Source: Nevskia sp. (GTDB lineage: Bacteria; Pseudomonadota; Gammaproteobacteria; Nevskiales; Nevskiaceae). From it: a stretch of 64,000 nucleotides of DNA. The position numbers were made by a program, and so were the translations under genes. The notes beneath the pieces are model-generated. The model saw only the letters and a list, made by a program, of their open reading frames with translations. It made no database searches and was not told the origin of the DNA. Within the stretch, counting starts at the first letter, position 1. Every line of letters starts with the position of its first letter. This document shows, in pieces, positions 1-8,931 of the stretch. Location of the stretch: the NCBI GenBank assembly GCA_021732745.1, contig JAKFUK010000001.1:570931-634930 (forward strand), read 5' to 3'.

Positions 1-1127
1 CCATCGGCCGCGTATACGCCAGAGCCGCTGAAGTGGGTATAGCCCGAGATGTCAGGCTTGTTCTGGGTTAGCCGCCCCGGCCCAATGCTTGAGTACCCCA
101 AGCGCTCGTGATTTATATCGACGCCGGCCACCGTGGTCACTAGCGGATGGCTGTTAGCACCGGTGATACCACCTTCGGTAACATTTCGGCAGCGACTATC
201 CGGACACTCGGTGCCGCAGTTGCCGGCGGCGAACAAGATGTCTGCACCTTCGTTAGCAAGGTCGCCGACAATGCGGTTGAACGGATGGTTCGGGTTGTGG
301 CTATAGTTGCCCGGGTGTCCGACAGGGAAATCCCAGCTTGAATGAAACATGCCCCAGCTATTGTTGACCACAAGTGATTGCGCCTCGCCGGGTCGCCGCA
401 CTCGGCGAATTACGTTTAGCAAGTGGGCGTAAGCGCGTACAGCGTCGGACAGCACGCCGGATATCGGCGTTGGTCCAACTAAGTCAGACTGGAGTAACGC
501 GATGTCCAGCAAAGTGCATCGCGGCGCTGCGATGCAGACATCGTAGGCGCACATGGTGCCATGACCGACTGGCAGAGATCCCGGCGTCAGTCCGGCACGC
601 GGAACCCAGCTCAGCGCTGCATCAAAGCCGGGAGTCATGCCGCGCGCATTGAGGTGCGCGAGGTTGATACCGGTGTCCACAATCGCCACAAGCACACCGC
701 TGCCGTCCGCACCTTGGCTGTTTAGTGCGCTGGTACAAAGCCGGTTGCGCACGGCAGTTGTATCACCAATTGGTCCATTAGGGCACACCGCTTGCGGTTC
801 TATTTTTACATCTGCGAACACACCAATTACTTCGGGACGCTCGCTCAAGCGATCAAGGCTGCGTTCGGCGACCTCCGCGCGAACTAGGTAACTGGCTCGC
901 TCCAACTCATCACTCAAACTAAACGCTTGCGACTCGAACGCGGAACGCGGGATCTGCGATACATCACGACCAGGAAGCGGGACGATTCCGTAGTCGAGGT
1001 CAAAATTCACCCCAGCAATTCGAGGCATGGCGTCAGCGCCGAAGGTAAGCCCCGAACCCAAGGATAACGACAAGCCATGCGAGCCAGCCGCCGGTTTTAT
1101 TTCAACAATGACACGATGTTTAGACAT
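1..1127 (-). CDS. S8 (subtilisin-like) serine peptidase, 3' truncated by window edge
   Basis: The minus strand is open from the left edge to this start, giving at least 375 residues. Subtilase active-site blocks are visible: Asp151 in VAIVDTGIN, His189 in VGHGTM, and the oxyanion Asn303 in FAAGNCG. The catalytic Ser block (GTS) should come immediately after the last visible residues (SGVYAADG) and is cut off. There is no signal peptide, so a cytoplasmic enzyme or a non-classical role is likely. I chose the ATG at 1127 because GAGGA sits about 9 bases upstream; an in-frame ATG at 1136 directly abuts that motif and is less likely. Codons such as GTA, CTA, ATA and TTA are commoner than in the rest of the window, suggesting acquired DNA. 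The family is clear; the substrate is unknown. Confidence 0.85.
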   Translation of the reverse strand, partial: MSKHRVIVEIKPAAGSHGLSLSLGSGLTFGADAMPRIAGVNFDLDYGIVPLPGRDVSQIPRSAFESQAFSLSDELERASYLVRAEVAERSLDRLSERPEVIGVFADVKIEPQAVCPNGPIGDTTAVRNRLCTSALNSQGADGSGVLVAIVDTGINLAHLNARGMTPGFDAALSWVPRAGLTPGSLPVGHGTMCAYDVCIAAPRCTLLDIALLQSDLVGPTPISGVLSDAVRAYAHLLNVIRRVRRPGEAQSLVVNNSWGMFHSSWDFPVGHPGNYSHNPNHPFNRIVGDLANEGADILFAAGNCGTECPDSRCRNVTEGGITGANSHPLVTTVAGVDINHERLGYSSIGPGRLTQNKPDISGYTHFSGSGVYAAD

Positions 1128-1404
1128 TTCGCTCATTCCTCGCCCCTGAATATTTCGACATGGAGCATAAAGGGGCACGTCAGCTCCTGAAGGCCACAGT
1201 GCTTGCGACGGACGATTTGCTTGAACTGGACAGGCACGTCTCTACTTAAAACGAAGCAATCCAAAGGACCGATCTCTAAACTTTCCGTCAAATTCCCGGC
1301 CACGCGAAATGCAGCTCAAAGTCCTTGATTAGCCTGTAGAAAGCTCAAAGCCTGCTCTTTTTAATTCAGTTAGTACGTTTACTTAAATTTGGACTATTCA
1401 TAAA

Positions 1405-2433
1405 TTATTTGCCGCAATTTAATTTCTCGATGGTCGCAGTATCGTTTGCTCGGATCGCTGTAATACAACTGTCGAAACGCTGTCGCGCAATTTCTAACCT
1501 TAATTCAGAGTTGATCTCACTTAGCTTATTAGTGTTATCAATGTTCCGGAAACCAAACAATTTTCCCGCTGCATCGAAATACTTAGCAATGATATCTGCT
1601 GGAATACTTGTCAGCCCTAATAATTCACTGGTCTTGACTTCTTTGTATTGCGTAAGAATTCCATTATCGAATTTCACGAGATTATCATTGTCGGCAAAGA
1701 AAGCTTTCGAGACCGGAATGAATTGGACTGGAGCATGAGACGGAGAATTAACAATAGCATCCAAAATTGTATTATTTCCTGCTGCCATTTTAGAGATAAC
1801 CTTAACTTGATAGGGCAAATCCTGTCGATAAAAATAGCCCGCCACTTGTTTATTTTCGATAATTCTACTAGTCTCGATGTCATCCAAGCTGGCAATTAGC
1901 AATGGTTTTATCGTTACCGTGAAGCCGCAAAAATCTATTGATGAAATCGAGTTAGACTTCGGTACTGGTATTAAAGTGGAGTAGTTTGGGAACACGTCGC
2001 AATTATCTGTTGTTTGTGTCGTTGCGAGGCTAGGAGTCGAGCCTGCGGTTGTCGCAATATTTGCTACGATCTCTCCGACTTCGCTTTCGATCTTTGCACT
2101 GGAAGATGTCAGCAAACCGTTGGAAGTGACCATCACGTCGGTCGAACGCTTACCGGTTGGTGTGCCTTCGACCATAAGCACGAACCGCTTCGATACATCT
2201 GCGTAAGGGGTAGACGCTGATACTGAAACTGTCGGAAGCTTGCTTGCTATATTTGTGGTCAGGGTTACCACAACATCGCGCTTCGGCATGTAGTAGATCA
2301 GTCCTTCATCGGTTGCCGTGGCGGAAAGCGGCTTAGACACGATCGGAGCGCAGCCGACAAGGTACAGGGACGCCATAACGATTGGAATGCAGATTTTGTT
2401 TGACTTAAAGTTTTCTGGACTATTCTGGTTCAT
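1405..2433 (-). CDS. Putative outer-membrane lipoprotein, unknown function
   Basis: This encodes 342 residues starting at MNQNSPENF. A lipoprotein signal peptide runs to a lipobox (LVGC, Cys28). The mature part has no domain I recognise; it is rich in Ser/Thr/Val in the first half and ends in a charged helical segment. The reading frame stays open about 100 bases further upstream, but the ATG at 2433 has AAGAGA about 6 bases before it and puts the hydrophobic core at the proper distance from the start, so I prefer it. The gene shares the lower GC content and AT-rich codons of the adjacent subtilase and is transcribed in the same direction, 278 bases upstream of it. It may belong to the same accessory segment. 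Function cannot be assigned. Confidence 0.65.
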   Translation of the reverse strand: MNQNSPENFKSNKICIPIVMASLYLVGCAPIVSKPLSATATDEGLIYYMPKRDVVVTLTTNIASKLPTVSVSASTPYADVSKRFVLMVEGTPTGKRSTDVMVTSNGLLTSSSAKIESEVGEIVANIATTAGSTPSLATTQTTDNCDVFPNYSTLIPVPKSNSISSIDFCGFTVTIKPLLIASLDDIETSRIIENKQVAGYFYRQDLPYQVKVISKMAAGNNTILDAIVNSPSHAPVQFIPVSKAFFADNDNLVKFDNGILTQYKEVKTSELLGLTSIPADIIAKYFDAAGKLFGFRNIDNTNKLSEINSELRLEIARQRFDSCITAIRANDTATIEKLNCGK

Positions 2434-2657
2434 GGATTTTCTCTTAATAGGAATTAAAGGGGCCAGGGTCGATTTTATTTGGTCGCTCCTTTCCTCAACC
2501 CTCAACCACGAAGAGACCGTACAGTTAGAGACCAACGCAAGTCACTGCCCAAAAGCAAGCAACCCCTCCCCAAAATCCGAAAATCCGTGACGGAGGTCAC
2601 ATTCCGACCCGCCCATAAAAGGGGCCACCCTCATAACCCGGTGCTAGGCTTCAACCC

Positions 2658-3428
2658 ATGCCCCGCCGCCCCCGTATCCATCTCCCCGAAGTGCCACTGC
2701 ACATCGTGCAGCGCGGCCACAATCGCGACTCCTGTTTCTTCTGCGATGAGGACTACAGCGCCTACCTGACCTGGTTGGCCGATGGACTGCGCGACACCGG
2801 CTGTCAGTTGCACGCCCACGTATTGATGACCAATCACGTACATCTGCTGCTGACGCCGCCCGCACAAGTGGAGTCCGTGCCGCGGCTGTTGATCATGCTC
2901 GGGCGACGTTATGTGCAGTACATCAACAAGGCTTATCGGCGGACTGGCACCTTGTGGGATAGCCGCTACAAATCGTCGAGCATCCAGAGCGAGGCCTACC
3001 TGCTGAGCTGCCAGCGTTACATCGAGCTGAATCCGGTGCGCGCCGGGATGGTCGATGATCCGGCACATTACCCGTGGAGCAGTTATCGCAGCCATGCGCT
3101 GGGTGTGGGCGATCCGGTGGCTGCGTTGTCGCAGCCCTTGATCACGCCGCATCCGTTGTATCTCGGGTTGGGGGCGGATGCGGGATCACGGCAGGCGGCG
3201 TATCGGGCCTTGTTCCGGTGTGAGCTGGATCGGGAGGCGATCAGTCATATCCGGCTGGCCTTGAATCAGTCTCAGCCGCTGGGGGATGCACGGTTTCTGG
3301 ATCGGATCGAGCAGATGGTGGGGGTGCGGCGGGAGGCTCGGCCGCGTGGGCGACCGCGGAAGTTGGTGGCAGCTGAGGATGCGGGCTCGATGGTGGGCGC
3401 GCATTCGGGGTTGCTGGAGTTCGGCTGA
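2658..3428 (+). mobile_element. REP-associated tyrosine transposase (RAYT, Y1/IS200-like)
   Basis: The product is 256 residues of the Y1 transposase (IS200-like) superfamily. The HUH metal-binding motif is present as NHVHLLL (His60 and His62) and the catalytic tyrosine as YIELNPVRAG (Tyr121). A basic tail containing RPRGRPRK follows the catalytic domain and resembles an AT-hook. This size and the tail are typical of RAYTs, single-copy chromosomal transposases thought to generate or maintain REP palindromes, rather than of self-mobile IS200 elements. No IS ends are obvious. A palindromic repeat lies directly downstream (3459-3485), and GTAG-headed REP pairs are abundant in the window, so this could be their cognate enzyme (inference). 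Confidence 0.88.
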
Positions 3429-3458
3429 CGCGGGCGACGTGTCGCTTGATGGGTTCTG

Positions 3459-3573
3459 GATTCCGGCTTTCGCTGGAATGACGGAGCTTTGGGCTTGCGC
3501 TCTACGGATTCAAGCGTGCTGCTGTGTCCTGCAGCGCTCCCTCATCCCTGCCCTTCTCCCGGGGGGAGAAGGG
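3459..3573. repeat. Two short extragenic palindromes downstream of the RAYT gene
   Basis: ATTCCgGCTTTCGCtGGAAT at 3461-3480 forms an imperfect palindrome. A second stem, CCCTTCTCCC/GGGAGAAGGG, spans 3551-3573. The second belongs to the same family as copies at 4961-5064, inside ureC at 28041-28076, and at 28640-28760. No gene is visible between 3429 and 3638. Confidence 0.75.
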
Positions 3574-3638
3574 TTCCACGGCGGAAGCTGCGTCTTCGCC
3601 TTTTCCTCTCCTCGGTGGCTGGACGCTTCCCGCCAGCC

Positions 3639-4793
3639 TCAATGCCCCATCAAGGCCAGCACAATCTCGAACACGATCAGCAGCACGATCGCCGCTTCCA
3701 TCAGCGCCCCGCGCGCGCCGGAGGCTTCTTCGTAAAGCGCAGTGTAGGTGTCGCGAATGATGGAGAGCTTGCGATCGACAGCCGCCGCGACAGCTGGTAC
3801 GCGGAACTGGTCGAGCGCGGTGGAGTAGATGCGCGCCAGGTAGACGTCTTCGGTGACTTGAAGGGCGTTGTCGACCTGTTCGGTGATCTCGGTGACTTCG
3901 GCGACCAGGGTGTGCAGGCGGCGGGCAAGGCCGGCGAAGCGGCGCGGGGCTAGCGGGTTGATGAAGCGACCGCTGCCGCGTTCGGCTTCGACGAGGTCGT
4001 ACATGCGCGGCAGTTCGTCGTCGAGCAGTTCGTCGTAGTAGCGCAGTTCCAGCAACTGGGCGTTGGCCACTTCGATGACGTCGGCGACGTCGTTATCCGC
4101 GCGCGGTTCGTAGATGAACGCGCGGTCCCAGGTGAGCACGACGAGATCGTCCTCGTAATAGGAGTAGGCGTTGCGCAGTAGATCGCGACGCGAGCCTTCG
4201 GACAGCCTTCGGCGCTCGCCGGACAGCAGCGGCACCAGATCGACGCGGGCCTGCACGTCCGCCGCCGTCATCGGCTCGCTCCAGCCGTGGACGAGGCCCA
4301 GCAGGTAGTCCTCCTGCATCGTCGAGTGCGTGGGCTTGGTCAGTGCAGCGGCCAGCACCGTGGTGACCGTATTGCGCAGTTCGCCCCAGGGATCCAGTTG
4401 CGTGCCAATGGCGAACTGCGCCTCTGGGCCGACGGCGGCATCGAGCGCATTGAGCAGGCGGCAGTACGACGACCATTCCAGATCGCGCACCGGCAGCCGC
4501 AACGCGAAGGCGACGACGCCGAAATCGTAGAGGCGCGCGGTCACGCCCAGATTGACCATGACGCCATCGACTTCGATCGTGATGGCATCCATGTTCAGCA
4601 GCACCGGCGGCACGTCGAAAGTGACGGCCTTGGCAGGGGTCATGCTGAGCTGGCTGCGACGGCTGCCCGCGCTGGCATGGGCCGCCCACAGGCGTTCGGC
4701 GGCGGCGAGGTCGATGGCGTAGGCGATGTCGAACAGTCGCAGCGCGACGATGGCGCCGGACTCGATTCTTGGGGCAGCGGTTTCAGCAGTCAT
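3639..4793 (-). CDS. RMD1/DUF155-family membrane-anchored protein
   Basis: The protein has 384 residues. The C-terminal half resembles the DUF155 (RMD1/YagE) family: a helical stretch containing ARIYSTALDQFRVPAV, then KLSIIRDTYTALYEE, and a final hydrophobic helix (about residues 362-382, ALMEAAIVLLIVFEIVLALMG). This tail-anchor layout is characteristic of the family. In fungi, relatives act at mitochondria or in sporulation-related processes; the bacterial role is not established. The start at 4793 gives MTAETAAPRIESG and a full-length family member. It is flanked on both sides by REP-type repeats and has no operon partner, so context adds nothing about function. Confidence 0.72.
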   Translation of the reverse strand: MTAETAAPRIESGAIVALRLFDIAYAIDLAAAERLWAAHASAGSRRSQLSMTPAKAVTFDVPPVLLNMDAITIEVDGVMVNLGVTARLYDFGVVAFALRLPVRDLEWSSYCRLLNALDAAVGPEAQFAIGTQLDPWGELRNTVTTVLAAALTKPTHSTMQEDYLLGLVHGWSEPMTAADVQARVDLVPLLSGERRRLSEGSRRDLLRNAYSYYEDDLVVLTWDRAFIYEPRADNDVADVIEVANAQLLELRYYDELLDDELPRMYDLVEAERGSGRFINPLAPRRFAGLARRLHTLVAEVTEITEQVDNALQVTEDVYLARIYSTALDQFRVPAVAAAVDRKLSIIRDTYTALYEEASGARGALMEAAIVLLIVFEIVLALMGH

Positions 4794-4960
4794 GCGGCCA
4801 TCGTGGCAGATGGCGGTGACGGTTTGGGTGCTGGTCTTTGAGCTGTGCGACGAAAGCTTTCAGCGCGGAGGCGCGGAGGTAAAAGAAAGGACGCGGAAAG
4901 GCAAAACCTGGGATCGAAGTTTTGTTGATCGGGAATGAAGCTCGGCTGATCAAGGGCAAG

Positions 4961-5064
4961 CCCTTCTCCCGCTGGGAGAAGGGTTGGGATGAGGGGCTTT
5001 CCGGCGAAGGAACCTCTTGGTGGATGAGTCCCTCACCCCGGCCCTCTCCCGGGGGGAGAGGGAG
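4961..5064. repeat. Inverted pair of CCCTTCTCCC/CCCTCTCCC palindromes (REP-like)
   Basis: The 386-base gap 4794-5179 contains no gene. It holds a hairpin at 4961-4983 (CCCTTCTCCC-gct-GGGAGAAGGG) followed by GATGAGGGG, then the inverted counterpart CCCTCACCCCGGCCCTCTCCC with its own stem to 5064. A purine-rich half-element with GCGCGGAGGCGCGGAGG lies at about 4862-4880 and resembles one arm of the long CGCGGAGA hairpins elsewhere in the window. Confidence 0.75.
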
Positions 5065-5179
5065 ACCAGCGGGTAGTGCAGCGCGGTTGTTTGGGAGAGG
5101 GTTTTGCCGTTCCGCGCCCTTTCTGTTGTCAACGCGCCTCCGCAATAAAACCTGTTCGCTTGCGTAGCAAATTGATGAA

Positions 5180-6781
5180 TCAGTGCCCAGCCGCAACCGC
5201 ACCGCCATGCAGCTCCTCAGCTTCCGGCTCGCGCACCGACACCTTCCCAAACTTCGCGCATCCATAAAGAATCGCGGCGACCCCGAGGTAGGCCACGGCA
5301 ACACCCGGGGTTTTCGCGATGCCGATCGCCTCCGAGTGCATGAAGCCGAAGAAGGTCATCACCGAACCGGCCAGCGCGAACATCGCGGCCTTGGCGAAGG
5401 TGCGGTCGATCATGCAGGCGGTGATGCCGGCGAGGATCAGGCTGGTCAGGATCGCACCGCTGCCGAGGATTTCCAGGCCGTGGTACAGCACGCCGGTACC
5501 GGCCAGCTTGTCGAGGCCGACGGCGGCGACATTGGTCCCTGCGGCACCCAACGCGCTGTCGATCATCAGCTTGCCCCAGCCGGCGACCTGCGGAATCAGC
5601 GAGATGATCACCGCTGGCGCATGCGCCTTCGGGGTTTCCTGGAAGGCCTGCGCGCCGATCAGCATGCCGATGTAGAGCAGGATCGGGGATATTGCGACCA
5701 GCGGAATCAGCGCACTCATCAGCGCCAGGATGCCGAACCAGGACAGCAGCAACACCATGACGCCAGTCGCTGCCGAATAGCCCAGCCGGCCGCCGATCGC
5801 CTTCCAGCCCGGATGGCCGATGTAGACCGCGTTGATGAACGGATTGCCGAGGCAGCAGCCGATCAGGCTGATCACGCCATCGGCGGTGATGACCCGCGTG
5901 GTCGGGAACTTGTCGCCACCGGCTTCAGCGGACTCTACGTTGTCCATGGCCTCCACCAGATCGTAGATGCCGAACGGAATCGCGGTGACCAGAATCACGG
6001 CCAGAAACTCGAAGCCCGAGAAGATGTGACCGAACACCGGCAGCGGCACCGAAAAGCCGAAGCTGGCAAACGAATCGCCGAGCTTGGCGACACTCATGCC
6101 GCCGAAGTTGAAACCGAAGGCCAGACCACCCCAGGCGATCAGCGAGCCGACCGCGATGGCGACGAGTCCCGCAGGCAGGCCCTTGAAGTAGCGCACGCCA
6201 CCGAACCAGCTGGCCAGCAGGATCGCGAAGCAGACGATGCCGATCACCGGATCGCTGTACATCTCCAGCGCCGGGCGCATCGAGATGAACGCGATCGAGA
6301 CACCGGCCAGCGCGCCGAGCAGCGCGGCACGCGGAGTGATCTTTTTGATGTACGGCGCGATGTAGCCACCGAGCATCAGCACGAAGCTCTGCACGAACAC
6401 CCAGGTTAGCCCGGCTTCCCAGCCCTTGATCGGATCGCCGGTGGTTGAGGCGATCGGCAGCATGATCACGAACACCACCACGAACATGTGCGGCACGCTG
6501 ATGCCGGATGGCAGTGCACAGACCGTGTTGCGGCCTTCGGCTTTCGCCAGCTTGTAGCCGAGCCAGGCGTAATAGACCGTCGACATGAACAGCATCAGGC
6601 CGGTGGCCGGCAGGATGCGGCCGAAGATCAGCTCATCCGGCAGCTTCAGCACGTAGCGCAGCAGTGCCGTCAAGGTCAGCATGTTGACCAGGATGTTGGT
6701 GCCGAAGCCGAAGAAGGCGTTCCAGTCGCCGGGCACCCAGAGTGCGGGCTTGAAGCTGGAGGTTGTCGCGGTGCTTGCCAT
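5180..6781 (-). CDS. NCS2-type (xanthine/uracil permease-like) transporter
   Basis: The product is 533 residues with about 12-14 hydrophobic segments and no signal peptide, matching the NCS2/AzgA-like permease fold. Segments such as ITPRAALLGALAGVSIAFIS and the acidic DLVEAMDNVESAEAGG region look like the conserved pore-lining parts of this superfamily. AAGAGGG about 8 bases upstream supports the ATG at 6781. It is the last gene of a unit running outer-membrane protein, isochorismatase-fold hydrolase, permease, so import of triuret, biuret or a related ureide is a reasonable inference. Purine transport remains the alternative because family members usually carry nucleobases. The family is secure; the substrate is not. 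Confidence 0.8.
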   Translation of the reverse strand: MASTATTSSFKPALWVPGDWNAFFGFGTNILVNMLTLTALLRYVLKLPDELIFGRILPATGLMLFMSTVYYAWLGYKLAKAEGRNTVCALPSGISVPHMFVVVFVIMLPIASTTGDPIKGWEAGLTWVFVQSFVLMLGGYIAPYIKKITPRAALLGALAGVSIAFISMRPALEMYSDPVIGIVCFAILLASWFGGVRYFKGLPAGLVAIAVGSLIAWGGLAFGFNFGGMSVAKLGDSFASFGFSVPLPVFGHIFSGFEFLAVILVTAIPFGIYDLVEAMDNVESAEAGGDKFPTTRVITADGVISLIGCCLGNPFINAVYIGHPGWKAIGGRLGYSAATGVMVLLLSWFGILALMSALIPLVAISPILLYIGMLIGAQAFQETPKAHAPAVIISLIPQVAGWGKLMIDSALGAAGTNVAAVGLDKLAGTGVLYHGLEILGSGAILTSLILAGITACMIDRTFAKAAMFALAGSVMTFFGFMHSEAIGIAKTPGVAVAYLGVAAILYGCAKFGKVSVREPEAEELHGGAVAAGH

Positions 6782-6867
6782 GTCGATGCCCTCTTGCTGC
6801 TGGTTGTATTCGGGAAATGGAGTGGAACGACAGCTGAGTTCTCGATCCGAATGTCATGCAATCTGTT

Positions 6868-6955
6868 TCACACGAAGTACACGAAGACCGCAAAGGACAA
6901 TGGTCTTTACCGAGATTCGTCGTTTCCCTTCGTGTCCTTCGTGTGCTTTGTGCGA
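6868..6955. repeat. Inverted repeat of CACGAAG units between permease and hydrolase genes
   Basis: The left arm (TCACACGAAGTACACGAAG, then ACCGCAAAGG) pairs imperfectly with the right arm (CCTTCGTGTCCTTCGTGTG, then CTTTGTG). The element fills most of the 191-base gap between the two genes and resembles in design the CGCGGAGA-unit hairpins at 26745, 19861 and 55541. Confidence 0.65.
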
Positions 6956-6972
6956 AACGTCTTTCCAACAAC

Positions 6973-7659
6973 TCAATTCGCAGGACGATCAAGTGCCGCG
7001 ATCAAAACAGCCGAATGCCCGACCCAGCCGAAGATGCCGCCCTGCGCCTTGATCATTCGCAGGCCGTAGTCCTGGAATTCCGGGTAGTAGGAGCCGACGC
7101 AGTCTTCGGGGACGAAGCAGTCGTAGCCGCGATCATTGGCTTCGCGGACAGTGGTGTTGACGCAGACTTCGGTGGTCACGCCGGTGACCACCAGTTGCTT
7201 GATTCCCTGGTGCTGGAGAATCGCGTGCAGGTCGGTGGCCCAGAACGCGCCCTTGCCGGGCTTGTCGATCACCGGTTCGCCGGGCAAGGGATACAGCTCT
7301 TCGATGATGTCCTGCCCCGCTTCGCCCCTGATCAGGATCCGTCCCATCGGACCGCGGTCGCCGATGCTCTGCGCCGCACGGCCGCGAATCTTCTTGCACG
7401 GCGGAAGATCAGCGAGATCAGCGCGGTGCCCTTCGCGGGTATGCATCGCCAGCAGCCCAGCCTTGCGCCAGGCAGCGAGCAGCCGCTGGTTCGGCGCGAT
7501 GGTCCGGCGCAGCTGAGAGACATCGTTGCCGAGCATTTCGCCGAAGCCGCCGGGTTCGAGGAAATCCCGCTGCATGTCGATGATCAGCAGCGCGCAGTGC
7601 GCTGGATCGAACAGGAAGGGGTAAGGCTCGGCGGCGATTTCGACGGGATTCGCGTTCAT
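6973..7659 (-). CDS. Isochorismatase-fold amidohydrolase, triuret hydrolase candidate
   Basis: The 228-residue protein belongs to the cysteine hydrolase branch of the isochorismatase-like superfamily. The catalytic triad is visible: Asp28 (LLIIDMQRDF), a Lys in VIDKPGKGAF (Lys133 by comparison with BiuH) and Cys166 (VTTEVCVNT). It is clearly related to the biuret hydrolase encoded at 10164-10847 (shared HTREGHRADLADLP, GRILIRGE and DKPGKG blocks) but diverges in the lid (CKKIRGRAAQ) and at the C-terminal end (CVGSYYPEF). Triuret hydrolases belong to this family and yield biuret, so a two-step triuret to biuret to allophanate route fits this locus. A second biuret hydrolase or a related ureide amidase is the alternative. 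Cotranscription with the outer-membrane protein and permease supports a catabolic role. Confidence 0.72.
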   Translation of the reverse strand: MNANPVEIAAEPYPFLFDPAHCALLIIDMQRDFLEPGGFGEMLGNDVSQLRRTIAPNQRLLAAWRKAGLLAMHTREGHRADLADLPPCKKIRGRAAQSIGDRGPMGRILIRGEAGQDIIEELYPLPGEPVIDKPGKGAFWATDLHAILQHQGIKQLVVTGVTTEVCVNTTVREANDRGYDCFVPEDCVGSYYPEFQDYGLRMIKAQGGIFGWVGHSAVLIAALDRPAN

Positions 7660-7702
7660 GGTTCTTTTCCGGCAGGAACGAGGCCAGCGTAGCGGGACAG
7701 GT

Positions 7703-8611
7703 TCAGAAGCCGAAACCGACACCGGCGAACGGCACGATGACGTGTCGGTAGCCGCGCGGCGAGTTGACGGTGAGCGCATGGGCGTCGACCAGCGCACCGT
7801 TCAGCAGGTTGTAGTACTGCACGCCGGTGTTGAAGGTCCAGCCGCCGTACTGCGGGCCGATGACGGTGATCGGCAGGCTCGCCTTGATGCCCGTGGAGAA
7901 CACGCCGAAGTTGCCGCCCGGACAACTGCTGCCCTTGATGCTGGCCGCGAACTGCGCCGCGCCGGAATTCGGATCGCACCAGAAGTTCTTCGGGCCGACG
8001 GTGATCCAGGTCGGTGCCGACACGGTCAGGCCAATGGACTTGAAGGTGTAGCTCGGGTTGGCCCCGATCTCGACATCGAAAGTATCGCCACGCCGGCCGA
8101 GCACCACGGTGGAGTCACCGCCGACCGCCCAGAACACCTTGAGATAGGGATTCAGCTTGTAGGGATCGGTGTAGTACGCCGTGAACTCGATGTTGTGTTC
8201 GGTCTGGAAGTTGCCGGGCGGGCTGAGGAACACCACATAGGCCGCGCCGACCTTGAGACTCTCGGTCGCCTGCCAGTTGATGCCGGCGAAGTAGTCGAAC
8301 TCGTTCCAGGCACCGACCGGCGAAGGACGCTGGTAGTCGGCACCATCGGTATTGATGTCGTTCCAGGTGCCGATGACGATCGAGGTGTTGCCCGGCGTCA
8401 GGAACACGATACCGCCGAGGATCTGCGTGGTCAGGCCCTGATTGGTCACCAGCAGGCCGCGCGGCGTGATGTAGTCGTTCTTGAAGGCGACATCGGCGAA
8501 GCCGTGGATGGCCGAGCCGGGTGCCGGATCGGCGGCCGTGGCGGCGGACGGTGCCAGCGCCAGCAGGCTGGATAACAGGATTGAAGCGAATCCCCAACTG
8601 TTCTTGCGCAT
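7703..8611 (-). CDS. Outer-membrane beta-barrel protein (putative channel of the ureide locus)
   Basis: The product is 302 residues. An N-terminal Sec signal peptide (MRKNSWGF, a hydrophobic core, then SAATAAD) is followed by alternating amphipathic strands and a C-terminal phenylalanine (GVGFGF), the usual signature of an outer-membrane barrel recognised by BamA. Motifs such as GFADVAFKNDYITPRG and GGIVFLTPG look like early strands. GGGGAG about 6 bases before the ATG supports the start. It is the first gene of a unit continuing into the isochorismatase-fold hydrolase and the NCS2 permease, preceded by the predicted promoter/operator at 8747. A passive channel for small ureides is inferred from context only; I do not recognise a named family. 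Confidence 0.68.
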   Translation of the reverse strand: MRKNSWGFASILLSSLLALAPSAATAADPAPGSAIHGFADVAFKNDYITPRGLLVTNQGLTTQILGGIVFLTPGNTSIVIGTWNDINTDGADYQRPSPVGAWNEFDYFAGINWQATESLKVGAAYVVFLSPPGNFQTEHNIEFTAYYTDPYKLNPYLKVFWAVGGDSTVVLGRRGDTFDVEIGANPSYTFKSIGLTVSAPTWITVGPKNFWCDPNSGAAQFAASIKGSSCPGGNFGVFSTGIKASLPITVIGPQYGGWTFNTGVQYYNLLNGALVDAHALTVNSPRGYRHVIVPFAGVGFGF

Positions 8612-8746
8612 CGCGTGCTCCCCGGATCGTCCGGTATCGGTGAGTGACGAAGGTCCCGCGATGCTCGTTTGCGGATGCTTCCTGCATCCGCTATTCGCCT
8701 TCCCTTCCCAGGCGGAGCACGCAGTGACGCCATGATGAATTCCTTT

Positions 8747-8756
8747 TTGTATACAA
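8747..8756 (-). promoter_or_regulatory. Predicted GntR operator TTGTATACAA overlapping -10
   Basis: This perfect 10-base palindrome is identical to the one at 12730-12739. Read on the minus strand, TTGCTC lies 18 bases upstream of TATACA, so the palindrome overlaps a plausible -10 element. It lies upstream of the outer-membrane-protein/hydrolase/permease unit. TNGTNNACNA is the general half-site pattern of FCD-type GntR regulators, and a gene for one lies at 8928-9617. Confidence 0.6.
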
Positions 8757-8814
8757 GTTTGGATTTCATAAGAGCAAACGGCGTGCCAAGTCAGCCGAAC
8801 AGATGAAGCCAGCC

Positions 8815-8931
8815 GTAGGTCGGCAATCCCTTGCCGACGCTGTCACTCCGGAGAAAGTGACGTCGGCAAAGGATTGCCGACCTACTCAGAGCGAGGACTC
8901 AGAGATCGAGGCGGGTCGCGACCCGCCCTAC
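8815..8931. repeat. GTAG-headed REP pair plus extra GCGGGTCGCGACCCGC stem
   Basis: GTAGGTCGGCAATCCCTTGCC at 8815 is mirrored by GGCAAAGGATTGCCGACCTAC ending at 8885, an inverted REP pair of the same family as 19924-19996. A further perfect stem GGCGGGTCGCGACCCGCC ending in CTAC follows at 8910-8931 and overlaps the end of gntR, whose TAG stop lies in the CCCTAC boundary. Confidence 0.8.

Noticed and set aside
1160..1249. A 29-codon ORF (MEHKGARQLL...) between the subtilase and the lipoprotein gene
   Set aside because: Too short, no ribosome site and no recognisable similarity.
8446..8769. A 107-codon minus-strand frame with a good AAGGA site just before the outer-membrane protein
   Set aside because: It overlaps the signal peptide region of the barrel gene in another frame and has no family features; it could at most be a leader peptide, but I cannot support that.
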